From NCBI GenBank assembly GCA_963921425.1, contig OY992834.1, forward strand, positions 18,799,923-18,863,922: a stretch of DNA of 64,000 nucleotides, written 5' to 3'. Shown piece after piece: positions 33,479 through 45,200 of the stretch. The notes under the pieces were generated by a model. The model searched no databases and was not told the DNA's origin. It was given only the letters and a program-made list of their open reading frames with translations. The number at the start of each line of letters is the position of its first letter. The first letter of the stretch is position 1. The translations under genes and the position numbers were made by a program. Source of the DNA: Dryas octopetala. Lineage: Eukaryota > Streptophyta > Magnoliopsida > Rosales > Rosaceae.

Positions 33479-36400
33479 TGTCACACCCCTAAGTGGGGTC
33501 TATCACTTTGAGCATGTGGCAGTGCCACATTGGCCTTTAACCTTGAGATAGACTTACTAAAACCCTAAGGAGAATATACTAAAGTCAAAGAACAATGTAA
33601 AACATTTAAATAAGAGCAATCAGTCCAAGAGTGGGAAATTTTTTCTCTTTTTAGAACATAATAATGTATAGTAAGAGTAAAACAAGAAGGGAAGCTTCAT
33701 GTAAGTGGTGAAGTTTTGGTGTTTGGTAATTGAAATACACTTTTAAGTAGAAGGCAGACCGAATTCATAATGAGCTTTTGGTGTTTGCTTGGAAATAATT
33801 TAAACAAGACAACTTTTTAAAAAATGAAAATTCATAATGAGGTTATAAAAGGAGACCTCTCAGTTGTCCCAAAACCAAATTAATATAAACTAAAATCAGT
33901 AGAAGATTTAATGAGTCATTCTAATCCTTACCATCTAAATCAACATATTTCTCAAACTAAAGAAAGAAAATAAAAAAGGGAATTAGTATAGGGAATGTTA
34001 CACACTCATCCATAATGGGGTCCTCTTCCTCATCACTTGAGTACTCAGAAGTTAGGGGTGTTAAGATGCTAATGTTGGGAGACTTGTCCTACCTGTCACT
34101 CTTTCCTTCATCACTATCCGAGAGCTCTACCATGCTTACGATTATGCTTTCCCAAGTGTTCTTGCATTCACACTATATAGGAGTGAACATCACCAAAACA
34201 GCTGATCACACACTTAATTAGTCTAAAAAATTGCACACAATTTAAAGCAATTTTCTAATAGGAAAGTAAGTTTATATAAAACCAGATATTCTTAGCCAAA
34301 GGGGCTCAACTATAGGCAATACACAATAATTCACTAGGAAATTTTTATGTGTCTAGGCAGATGCCAATCGACTAGTATTGTAGCACAATCAAGTTTAATT
34401 CTTAACTGAATTCATCCTCACATAATGAGCACATGTTATGATTAAGTAATGACCTTTATATCTCTGGTTAACATGGCATTGAATTGTGTATTATTACACG
34501 TACTTCATAATCAATCGTAAATGAATTCATTGATGCAAATGCATGTTAAAATAAATAATCATGCATGCAATGCGTACCTTTTCTCATTGACAAAGCTCAC
34601 CTGCCAAGATCATTAAAAAAAAAAAAAAGTGGACTTGTCCGTAATTTGTAATTTCATTACCCCTATCCTCATATCATACTTAAAGGTAGGTCTAGATAGT
34701 GAAATGTCCTCTAATGGAAACAAATAAATCTATCCCTTCCTATCTAGCATATTTTTAAAACACATAACTAATTCTAGATCAAATCGTATGCATACTTTTA
34801 GGGAATCGAACTCAAGGATAAAGAAATATGTAACCCTTCATCTCTAATTAGGAAGTCCAAACACTCAAAACACATTAGTGTATATATATATATTTTTTAT
34901 TCAATAACTATGAATGCCAAATGTAATGCATAGGCAGTTTCCATAGAAGGAGATTCTGCCCCAATCAAACTAGATGTGTAATATGCATATCAATCATGTA
35001 ATGACAGTTACATTTATGCATGTTTAAGTACTCATTGTACAAATTAAATAAACATGCTTCATATTTCCAATAGTGCAAGTAGGAAAATCACATTGTAAGC
35101 ATATACTTAAACAAGCAGACTTGTTTCATTTTACTCTTGAATTGAGACATAATGGATCATCTAACCCTTTCTTTATTAGTTTAGTTCCTAGCCTTTGATC
35201 CAATTAATTTGTTTATCCAAGGTCATGCAAGACTAGAACAAGGGAACCAGATTACAGATGATTCCAAACTATCCTTTAGGTAGTTTCCAATTATGCAAAA
35301 TTCTGTTGGTTTAACTTAAGTATAATTAGGTTATCAGTCAAGTCTAAAACCAATACATTTCATTCAATTTTAAAGCAAGTTGAAATCATCGACATGTTTT
35401 AACATGTTGATTTTTCTTAAACAAAGTAAGTAGCCCTTACTAAGTGTTTAAAGGAAATATATTAAAACTAGAACCATCCAATTTCTTATGTGTGCTAACT
35501 TGGTATCTTATTGCAAGAAGGACATCAATTAAATTAAACCATCCAAACTGATTCAATACTAAGTATGCAACACCAAAACCAATCACATGCACATATACAT
35601 ATACATATAAATATATCTAAAACATAAAGTTTAAGTGGACTAGCTCCCCCTACCTGGATCGAGATTCTTGCCTTTTCTGCACTCCCAAGCATGTTGAAAT
35701 CCTAGTTCAAAACATGGTAAAATCAGAACTTGTCTTCACAAAGTCAAACTTAAGGTTTCCTAGGGTTTTATGGCTTATTGACTAAATTAAGTTGTATTCG
35801 ATATCCCAAATCCATTAATAACCACCTACTGACTTCACACAAGTTTCAAGTCATGTAATAAGTCATATCTTAAAGCTTAAAATCAAAACAAAAGTCATAA
35901 GAACAAAAGAGGTATGTTGCAGATCTAGAAATCTAACCTTTAAGTTCAAATATTGAGGTTTGACAACTCAAATTTTTATTTATAAGTAATTAGACTCCCT
36001 TCTGCCCCCAGGGCATCCTTAGGGATGTATTTTGACTTGCTCAACTAAGAATATAGGCCAAAAGTCACCAAAACATAATATCTTAATTTTGCTTCAAATC
36101 AGTTTTCAAAATGGTCAAAAAGGGTAGTGTTTGCTTTGTGATTTTTATAAATTTCTACAAAAATCATTTGAACAAATTTTTCACAAGAAATTAGTAGACA
36201 TGTTAACACTCATGCATAAATTTTTTTTAAAGCAATTAGAGTTGTGAAAATAAGTTTCTCGAAGAGCTAAAACTCACACGTTTTCTGCAGAACACTGTTC
36301 ATATGGTCAAAATTTCCATTTTTGTGTATGCTGAACCAAATTGAATGAAACCAATTGGAAAATGTTTGAAATCATGCATATTAACAACTGTAACAATTTT

Positions 36401-36868
36401 CAGAATCAAGTTTCAAGTGTATTAAAATTCATGCATAAAAACCTAACACTTTTTCATTGAGAATTATGTAGAAAACTACAGATTTTGGTGTAACTTGCAA
36501 ATATCATTATAAATCCATATCAGGTTGGATTCAAGTGATTCTTGACTCAAAAGAAAGATATGAATGTCTAGTTTTGTACTCTAAAACAGTATGACCAAAT
36601 TCCTCCTAGAATGATACAGAATTCGAAAATAAGATAGCAAAGTTAGTGTATCAAAAATGTGCCAAACAAGAATTAAAACATGAAATTCTTTGAATTTTCT
36701 TGGAATGCAGACAAACTTATCCAATCAACCATTATTCTAATCCTAGAACTAATGCATAAGAACTCAGAGGATAAGTTTCCTTGAGATTACTTACCAAGTT
36801 CTTTCGAAGGCAGTAGACTGCACCTTCTTTTTTCTCCTGAATCCTTGTTTTCTTTTGAATGCCTTCAA

Positions 36869-36921
<53 letters not shown>

Positions 36922-37802
36922 ACTCAGAATAAATGTAAAAGGAGTTTGTCTAAATGGAGGTTGGTTTATTAGGAAGGAGTTGTAGTCGTTGGAGGGAAAG
37001 TGAAGAGTTACCTTTTCAGTTTCTTCTTGGTTTGCGTGGGAAAGATTTTATAAAAGGCTTTGTCAAGGTTTTAGTTTCTCAAGAGGGCTTTGGTTGGCTG
37101 ACCAATCTCTTAAGGCCTATTTAGAGTACATAATTACCTATTGGACTAAACTTAACAACCAATCAACCAATCTAAGGCCTTCCTTTATGCTAATACCCTT
37201 TTAATTGAATGCCATCATTAGATTTTTCTCTTTATTTTCATTAATCCGAAAATACACTCAATCTTCTCTAAGTCATGATCATCATCCTATGTGTATCTTC
37301 TTTATCTCTTATTCAAGTAACCTAGGGTTCTTACCATAGTTACTAAGGCCGGTCACCTCTAGGGTTTCCGAAGGTCAAAATCCTCAACTCTTTGGTATTC
37401 CTATTGTCATGCATTAGCTTAAGCATATAGGAAATCAAATAGGAACATATATGAAATCTGAAAATTATAGCTAAGTAAATAAAGCTTTCTAAGTCACATA
37501 GAACCTTTATTCCTTGCATAAGTAGATAGGTATCAAATACCATGCATGTGTAGCTATGCATTTGTATTTTGAAAGCAATTTTTTTTATGTTGTTCAAGTG
37601 ATTAAAACTTTGAACAAAATCTATCATACTTGCATTTTAGAACTAATTGGACAAATGTAAATAAACTTTTTTTCATAATACTTTGTTTGTGGAATTAATC
37701 CACACTTTAAATCCCAAAAGTAAATGATATATTAATACTAAACTAATTTAATTCATCTAGTAACACCCTTAACTCAAAATTATAAAAATTTGGGGTGTTA
37801 CA
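33479..37802. repeat. 4.3-kb repeat-like block with inverted ends TGTNACACCCC
   Basis: The left end reads TGTCACACCCC and the right end, as reverse complement, TGTAACACCCC. Many plant Gypsy LTRs start this way, and TG...CA ends are consistent with one very long solo LTR or a non-coding LARD element in minus orientation. No target duplication is seen (TAAGG against ACTGT) and no retroviral coding is present. The two flanks do not obviously rejoin into a known sequence, so the class is open. Confidence 0.4.
36871..36917 (+). repeat. (CT)n microsatellite
   Basis: About 23 uninterrupted CT dinucleotides inside the 4.3-kb block. Confidence 0.95.
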
Positions 37803-37890
37803 ACTGTTCTGCTGCTAGTTATTAGATTTGGACTTTTTCGCATCAAATCTGTACAAGAGCTTCCGCAAGAGAGAAACACCCAAATTATGA

Positions 37891-38479
37891 GATAATTACA
37901 GATTTGGTCTACTTATTTTATAGCTAGTTTAATTTTGGTCCACGATCTTTTTTAAGTTCAGTTTTAGTCCATTAATTGTTCCACTTGTTCAATAAAGGTC
38001 TATATTTGTTATCTCAAATTTGTCCCGCCTTTTACCCTATCAAATCTCAGAAAAGTTCAACAAACATATACTTGTTTTAAAGCTATGCGTCTCCTCTTTA
38101 CAACCATATAAAGATCATTCAAATTGAAGTTCTAAAACTCAAGATAATTGACCCCAAAGTAGAGTACCCAAAACTACCAATTTTTCCTAAATTTTTTTTT
38201 TTTTTCAGATTTTTCAAACTTCACTAAATTTCAATTCTCTTTTATTTTAATACTCCAAATTGGTTCCTATGACTAAGAAATGATGAAATATAACTTATAC
38301 TTCAATTATAATCGAAGAAAACACAACAAAAATGATTTAAAATCATAACTTAAAAAAAATCGTGGACCAAAATTGAACTAGATATAAAATAAGTGGACCA
38401 AAATTGAACTTAAAAAATATCGTTGACCAAAATTGAACTAGGTATAAAATAAATGGACCAAATTTGTAATTTCCTCCCT
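37891..38479. mobile_element. Mutator-like MITE with long inverted ends
   Basis: 589 bp. The left end GATAATTACAGATTTGGTC pairs with the reverse complement of the right end (GGAAATTACAAATTTGGTCC), and the similarity extends through TTATTTTATA(G/C)CTAG. Flanks are AAATTATGA and AAATTATTA, a 9-bp duplication with one mismatch, as expected for Mutator-like elements. The inner part repeats GACCAAAATTGAACT. Confidence 0.75.
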
Positions 38480-39274
38480 AAATTATTAAGAAGAAGGATC
38501 TATAACGCCATATTTTTGACACAAGTTTTGACATAAGTTTTCAATGGGTCGATATAGGATTTCAATGATCTGAACGGTCTATTTTTTAGGTTTCTATTAA
38601 AGATTATCCTTATAAAAAATTAGGTAAATTTGAAACTATTTACTTACAAAGATTAAATAATGAACAAAATAAGCATTGTTGACTATTTAATCTTTGTAGG
38701 TAAATGGTTTCTGATTCACCTAATTTTTACAAATATAATTTTTTAATAAAAATCTAAAAATTAGATGGTTCATATCGTTAAAATTTTATATGAAATGAGT
38801 TTCACTAAAAAGTTGTGTAAAAGATAATTCTATATAAAATGAGTTTCACTACAAACTTGTGTAAAAAATATAGTAGTACGTATCCGCCCCAATTATTAAT
38901 ATATATTTCTTTCCCGGAAAGGAAAAGAAAAGAAAACATGCGGTGCAAAAAGTAGTGACGACGCCAAAACCGAAACATACGAAATATGGAATTGGGTCTC
39001 CCGAGTCTCTCTTCAGTCTTCTGAATCCTCATCGCGCACCGCCTCCACAGTTCACTGTAAATGCTTGCTTCACACTTGAGATCATCTTCGTCGAGTTTTT
39101 GTCTTCTATTCCTCGCTAATCAATTAAGCTTCCATTGTGGGTTTTCAGAATTCGAATCATAGTTGAAATGATATTTGAATTCGTTTTTCGTTTGCAGGTG
39201 GAATTTCGATTGAGATTGAGCTTCTTTCTGCTGCATCAGTCAATCAGTCATCAGTAGTAGTAGTAGTAGTAGTA
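38480..39274 (+). promoter_or_regulatory. promoter side and 5' UTR of DET1, with a 5'-UTR intron
   Basis: A pyrimidine-rich leader from about 39000 (GAGTCTCTCTTCAGTCTTC) is followed by a likely intron from donor GTAAATGC near 39056 to acceptor GTTTGCAG ending at 39198. A second leader exon then ends in seven TAG/GTA triplets right before the start codon. The transcription start is not determined. The upstream 38480-38990 is AT-rich. Confidence 0.55.
39251..39274 (+). repeat. triplet repeat (GTA)n at the DET1 start
   Basis: Seven or eight AGT triplets run to the base before the DET1 ATG, in its 5' UTR. Length variation here would change the leader just upstream of the start codon. Confidence 0.9.
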
Positions 39275-42200
39275 ATGTTTAGAAGCCACAATGTTGTTAC
39301 CAGGATTTTCGACCGCCAAATTTCCACTCCTGCTCCCGGCACTAGTGTACCTTCTTCCTCTTTGCTTCAGACTTATATTTACTTATCTTGTGCTTTTGGT
39401 TGCTTGTTTTGTTTTTATGGGGTCCGTTTAGTATGTTTGCTGCTTCGCTTTTACCCATTTTTCTCACTCACTTTTGGCCTTTTTCATTTTTTTTTTCTAT
39501 CTCTTACTCATATCACATGTATATCTAAAATATATAATATTTAGAAATGAATAGGAAACCAAAGCGATATGGTCAAAAAAAATTTATGGCTGATAGTTCA
39601 GTGCCTCATGGCAATCTGCTGTGCATACACTACAGAATCCTGAGTACTACTGCAATGCTTGCAGGTTCACTATTCTAGGCGATTTTACGAGAATTTAGTC
39701 CCTAATTGTACCATATATGAAGTTGAGTGCCCAGACTATATATACCGTAAATTCACAGATGATGGTCAATACCTCGTATGTTTCAGCAGAAATCATCAGG
39801 ATCTGATTGTTTATAGACCAAAGTGGCTTTCATATTCATGCAAAAAAGATTGCAATACTGATGATCTTCCCCCAAAAGCAAGGAGGTTTGAGAGCTTCTT
39901 TAGCGAACTCTACTGTGTATCACTTGCTTCTAGCAATGAGCTCATATGCAAGGACTTTTTTCTTTACATGGAGAGTAACCAATTTGGACTGTTTGCTACT
40001 TCCACTGCACAAATTCATGATGCACTGCCTGTTGGAGGGGCTGTTCAGGGAGTCCCATCAATAGAAAAGATAACTTTTCACCTCTTGAGGTGTGCTTTTC
40101 TTCTCGTTTAGGTTTTATTATTTTTACAGAGAATTTATGGAAGTAAACATTCTTGGTTGTTTTTGGAAGGTTAATCAATGCTTTTGTTATGATTTTGATT
40201 ATTTTGTATGATTTCTGATTATTAGATTGGAAGATGGAGTTGTACTGGATCAGAAGTTGTTTCACAATGATTTCATTAACCTGGCCCATAATATGGGTGT
40301 CTTCTTGTATGATGATTTATTGGCAATTGTGTCTCTTCGCTATCAAACAATACACATTCTGCAAATCAGGGACTCCGGGAACCTTGTTGATGTACGAGGA
40401 ATCGGGACATTTTGTTGTGAAGATGATGAGCTTTTTCTCAATTCAAACACTCAGGTTAGCGGCTTTTATTTTCAAGCCCTTAGTGAGACTTTATGGGATT
40501 TGTTAATATCTTGTCTAATAGGATAAATCTAGAGAAACTCCCAGTTCTTGTTTATGAAGAAACCTGTGTTATCTTTTGCTATATGGACTACAATTTTTTA
40601 TTCATTACTTACTATGTGGAGGTTGGAGAAAGGGTATTACTGAAATGATTTATGGGAGGACAATAGATGCATGAGGTTAGGTTCACATAGTATTAATTAG
40701 AACACATGCCTACCACTACGATCGGTAAGTACATGAGGCTCCAACAAATGCAGGGCTTGGGAAGGAAAACACGTACAGAGCCATACCCTGTTTTAGAGCG
40801 ATTTCTTGGGGCATGCATTACCGGACCAAGACCCACAACATGAACTAGCAATTATGAAAATTATGAAAATAATCACTACAAATAATGACCTGATTAACTA
40901 CCATGGACAACTGTTCTGGACTGAAAGTCTTCTTAGGAGTAAGAGGTTTAGTCTTGGGCTTCCACAAAGGAGAATTCTTCTCTAACCATGCTATGCCTAC
41001 TCCTGAAGACTGGTTATATGACACTGGTGGTGAGGTGGTGATAATATGATGTGCTGGTGAAGGAAGCAATTGTATGATGGCGATGGCAGTATTTTTTTCA
41101 TTTAATAGTTTTTCTTTATATCATTATTGAAAATGGATTCTTGCAAAATATGCCACACAATCATTTATCTATCCACACAGCATAGTAACTTATGCAAATT
41201 TTTCCTCTATTTTATTATCTCATTGACAAAGTTTGGTGAAACTTTTTAGCATGTTTGATATGTGGAGCACTCGATTGACGAATCATCTATTGATGCCAGG
41301 GTATTAGCATTCATGAAAATGGTCAACTGCATCAGCTGCCTGAGAATCCTGTTGAGAATGGTTTACATCAGAGCCAGCCTTCTTCAGACTATTGTTTTCT
41401 TAGTGGCATCAAACAACGGTTGCTTTCTTTCATATTTAGAGGAATATGGAATGAAGAAACAGATCAGGCATTGGTTGGTTATCTCTATCACTCTATGGTT
41501 TTCTGTATATTTATGTGCTTTATCTCGCTGTAGGAATGGTTTAGGCATCCAAATTTCTGTGAATCATGCATAGCTTTACTCTTTCTGAGTATTTTGTATA
41601 GAGGTTTTTCCATGTTTGATAAGAAATTTTATTTTAGCTTGCTTTCTTTTCTATTTCACATTCTTCTCTCTTCTTGACTGCTTTTTTTTTTTTTTATTAT
41701 CCAGTTTGCTCTATTAATGAGGTTTTTAAAATGCTTTTTTCATATTACTTGTATGTTTTGATCTATTAATAAATTCAAGGTGACAGTTTTACCATCAATG
41801 CAATTGGTATGGTCACATTTATGTCATCTCATTTCATTGACGGAGAGTTGCCTAGAGCTTTAAGCTGGCAGAAGCTCTATAGTTCTCGTTATTTTACTAG
41901 TTTGTAGTCCCTGGGTAGCATGTGCAATCATTCTGGTTCTGATGTAGCACCTGATGGGAATTGCTATTCAAATTGTTTGGTTCCAGCTTAGAGGCCTTAA
42001 ACCTAAGTGAGCATAGACTCATTTATAGCCAATTGTAATATATGCTTTCCTTACTGCTGCAACCCATCACCTTAGAATATGTTTTAGACCAAGTTTTCAG
42101 TAGTCATGGTTCCCATTTATGTTTGTTTACCAGTAATTTTGAAAAAAAATTTCATTTTCATAGCATATGGTGGTTTCTTCACCATAATAAATTCCTAGGC

Positions 42201-45200
42201 TATGTGGATATGGTACGTTTAATGTATGTAATTAAAATAAATAGAATTTGGTATATACATACCCTCCTTTTTTGGCATAGAAAACTCAATTCTAGGTAGA
42301 AAGACTTGTAATTTTTAATGTGCTTGGATGGAAGTATTTATGCACTTAGGCATGCGTATACAGATTTACTTCCAGATTGTGCACAAATTGCCTGAATGAT
42401 AATTGTTCTGATGAGAGCCACTATCTAAATAGTAATATAATGAGTAACTATTAAAGTTGGAGCATATCACATTGCCAGGCACTGGAGCATAGCACATTAC
42501 CTGGAACTGGAGCATATCTCATTACCAGGTTCTGAAGCATATCACATTACTAGGAACATAAGCATATCACATTACCAGGCACATAAGCATATCGCATTCC
42601 TGAACCTGTACACAAACCTTAACGTACCACCATCGTGTAAAATTTAGGGTAACAATGATATGTAGACAACAGCGGCAATTTCTTAAAAGATCTGGTTTAT
42701 ATGACAGACTTAAAATCATTAAAATACAAATGTAAGTATTTATTATGTTGTCTAAGGTCTACGAACGTACTGTTTTTGTACTATAATGTTTAACTATTAA
42801 AGTTTGAGTAGGTTCCAATTCAAAACCAATTGGCAATAATTTAGAGGTCCAAATTCAATATTTTATATACTGATATGAAAGACCTAGAATTGTCTGCTAC
42901 GATATCATGTTAAAGTTGGAGCATCCAGCCAAAACCAATTAACTATGAGTGGAGATGCTCAAGATTTTACGTATTGAGATGCATAAATTAGAATACGCGA
43001 CACGAGATTTTTACATTATCAATAGGGCCCCCCTCACACGTGGCTGAGTTGAGCCAAATGCGTCGATCAATTATATTGGGTGACGTCATAGACACGTGTG
43101 GCCAACTTGGGCCTGGCACGTGAATGAATTGCATTTGCTGATACATATTAAATATTAAGCGTTTAACTCAAACTAATTGGCAATGACTGGAGATGCAAGG
43201 CTTAGAATTCCTGACGTGGGACTTTTTAAATGCCTGATATTCTTCACTGCTCGAGAAACAGAAGAACGAAGATTATAGAGAGGTGGATGTGGAAGAGTTG
43301 GGGGATAGAATATCTTTATGGTCATCTCTTTGGGCCTCTGTTTCTAGTGTTTTTAGGGGTATGAATTTGTATGCCATTTAATTAGACTGGAAAGGCTTTA
43401 TTTATTTATTTATTTATTTTTGAGGTTTGAGGCTGATCTGTTTCAGTTTGATGTGTACTATAGAAATGGATTTCTTGTCCATTGCTTGTTTATAAAACTT
43501 TCTTTCTTTAAAAAAAATGAATAAATGTTGTGGTCTTAATATTTTCTTGTAAAGGCCTGAGGCCTCAGATCCTAATACCTTCTTATCTGTTATCTGGGGT
43601 ACAAGGCAGGATTTAATTTAAATTGCACACGAAACCTCTTCTTCTTTGAATTCTGGTGGGGGAAGCTCTTATATTTGAATTATCTAATATTGTGCTTCAA
43701 TTGGAACATTTATTTTGATTCAATTAGCTAATTTATATGACTTTTTACTCCAGAGAGTCCAATGCCTGAAGAAGAAGTTCTATTTCCATTTCCAAGACTA
43801 TGCTGATTTGATTATCTGGAAGGTAGGGCCTAAAGTCTGATTTTTATTCTAATGCATATATTTTGTGTTATTTTCCATGCTTTGAGAATTCTGAAATCAC
43901 TTGCATATTCTTCACTGCTCTATATAACAGGAAAATTTGATAATGCGCATCAAATATGACATGTAACAAGTTTATACGCAAATCTTGGACAGGTACAATT
44001 CTTGGACCGGCACCACTTGCTAATAAAGTTTGGTAGTGTAGATGGAGTGGTGAGATCTTCTTTCTAGCATTGCATTCATATCATAGTAGGGATAAGAAAT
44101 ATTAATTAAATGTTTGGACATTCTTTGATCACACAATTTCATCCTGCCTCTGCAATGTTGTCCCTGAAAGAAGGGAATCAATTACTCTGGAGTATTGAAC
44201 CCAGTTTCTGGAATGAGTCGCCCCATTGTAGTTGTACCATTAGTTCATCAGAGTTGACATCTGAATTTGACCACACCTTGACCATATGTATGAGATGATT
44301 CTGAGGTGGGTAATTACAGTGTCAATTACTTATTGAGTTCATTGAGTATTTTTTATATATAGTGGTGGATTTTTGGTTTCACTCATATGAATCTTGCTCC
44401 AAGATTCTTCATCTGTAGTCTTTAACATGTGCCCACTGCACATATGTCCTCAAGATGCCTTTAACAGTTGAACATAAGAATTTAACATTTGATTCATGTG
44501 GCCCAATTTTGGGGGTCATAGGAATCACTCATGGATATAATTATTAAGTGTTGAGATTATAAAATCTTACATGAGTAATATCAATTAAATTTTGGCACAT
44601 CCTAAAAGTTTAAGCTTTTAGGAATAGTGCTAAACCAACAAACTTTATCAGTTTCAAATTGTGGGTTTCTGACAGTTTGCTTTCTTTTGCTTGATGAGCT
44701 TTGTGCTGTCAGAATACTTGACAATATTTATCATTATTGTATACGTTTGAAGCAGGTATCACGCAATGCGGATCTCCACCCAGCCTTTTTTGCGGTATAT
44801 AACATGGAGACAACTGAAATTGTAGCTTTTTATCAGGTAACTTTATGACAACTGTTTTCTTTTTCTTTTCTTTTCCTTTTTATTGTGTATGTTAAAGTAG
44901 GACGTGTTATTTGACATTTTTACTTGTAGAATTCGGCAGATGAGCTTTATCTCTTGTTTGAGCAATTCTGTGACCACTTCCATGCAACATCGAGAAACTC
45001 ATTGTATATGAAATTCTTATCATCTCACTCGAATAACATGCATGCTTGGGAGCAACTAAGATGTGTTAAAAATAAAGCAAGTAGTTCTTCGCAGGTAAAG
45101 TTTCACTATCAGAAATAGTTACATGCATATCTTATACAGCAATGGCTAACAATTATTTTTCTATCATTAAGGCATGATAACAATATTTATTTATGGATAT

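Noticed and set aside
41262-41573. Plus-strand open frame beginning before DET1 exon 4
   Set aside because: It is out of frame with DET1; the exon that fits the DET1 phase starts at 41300 in another frame and encodes the conserved FLSGIKQRLLSFIFR block.
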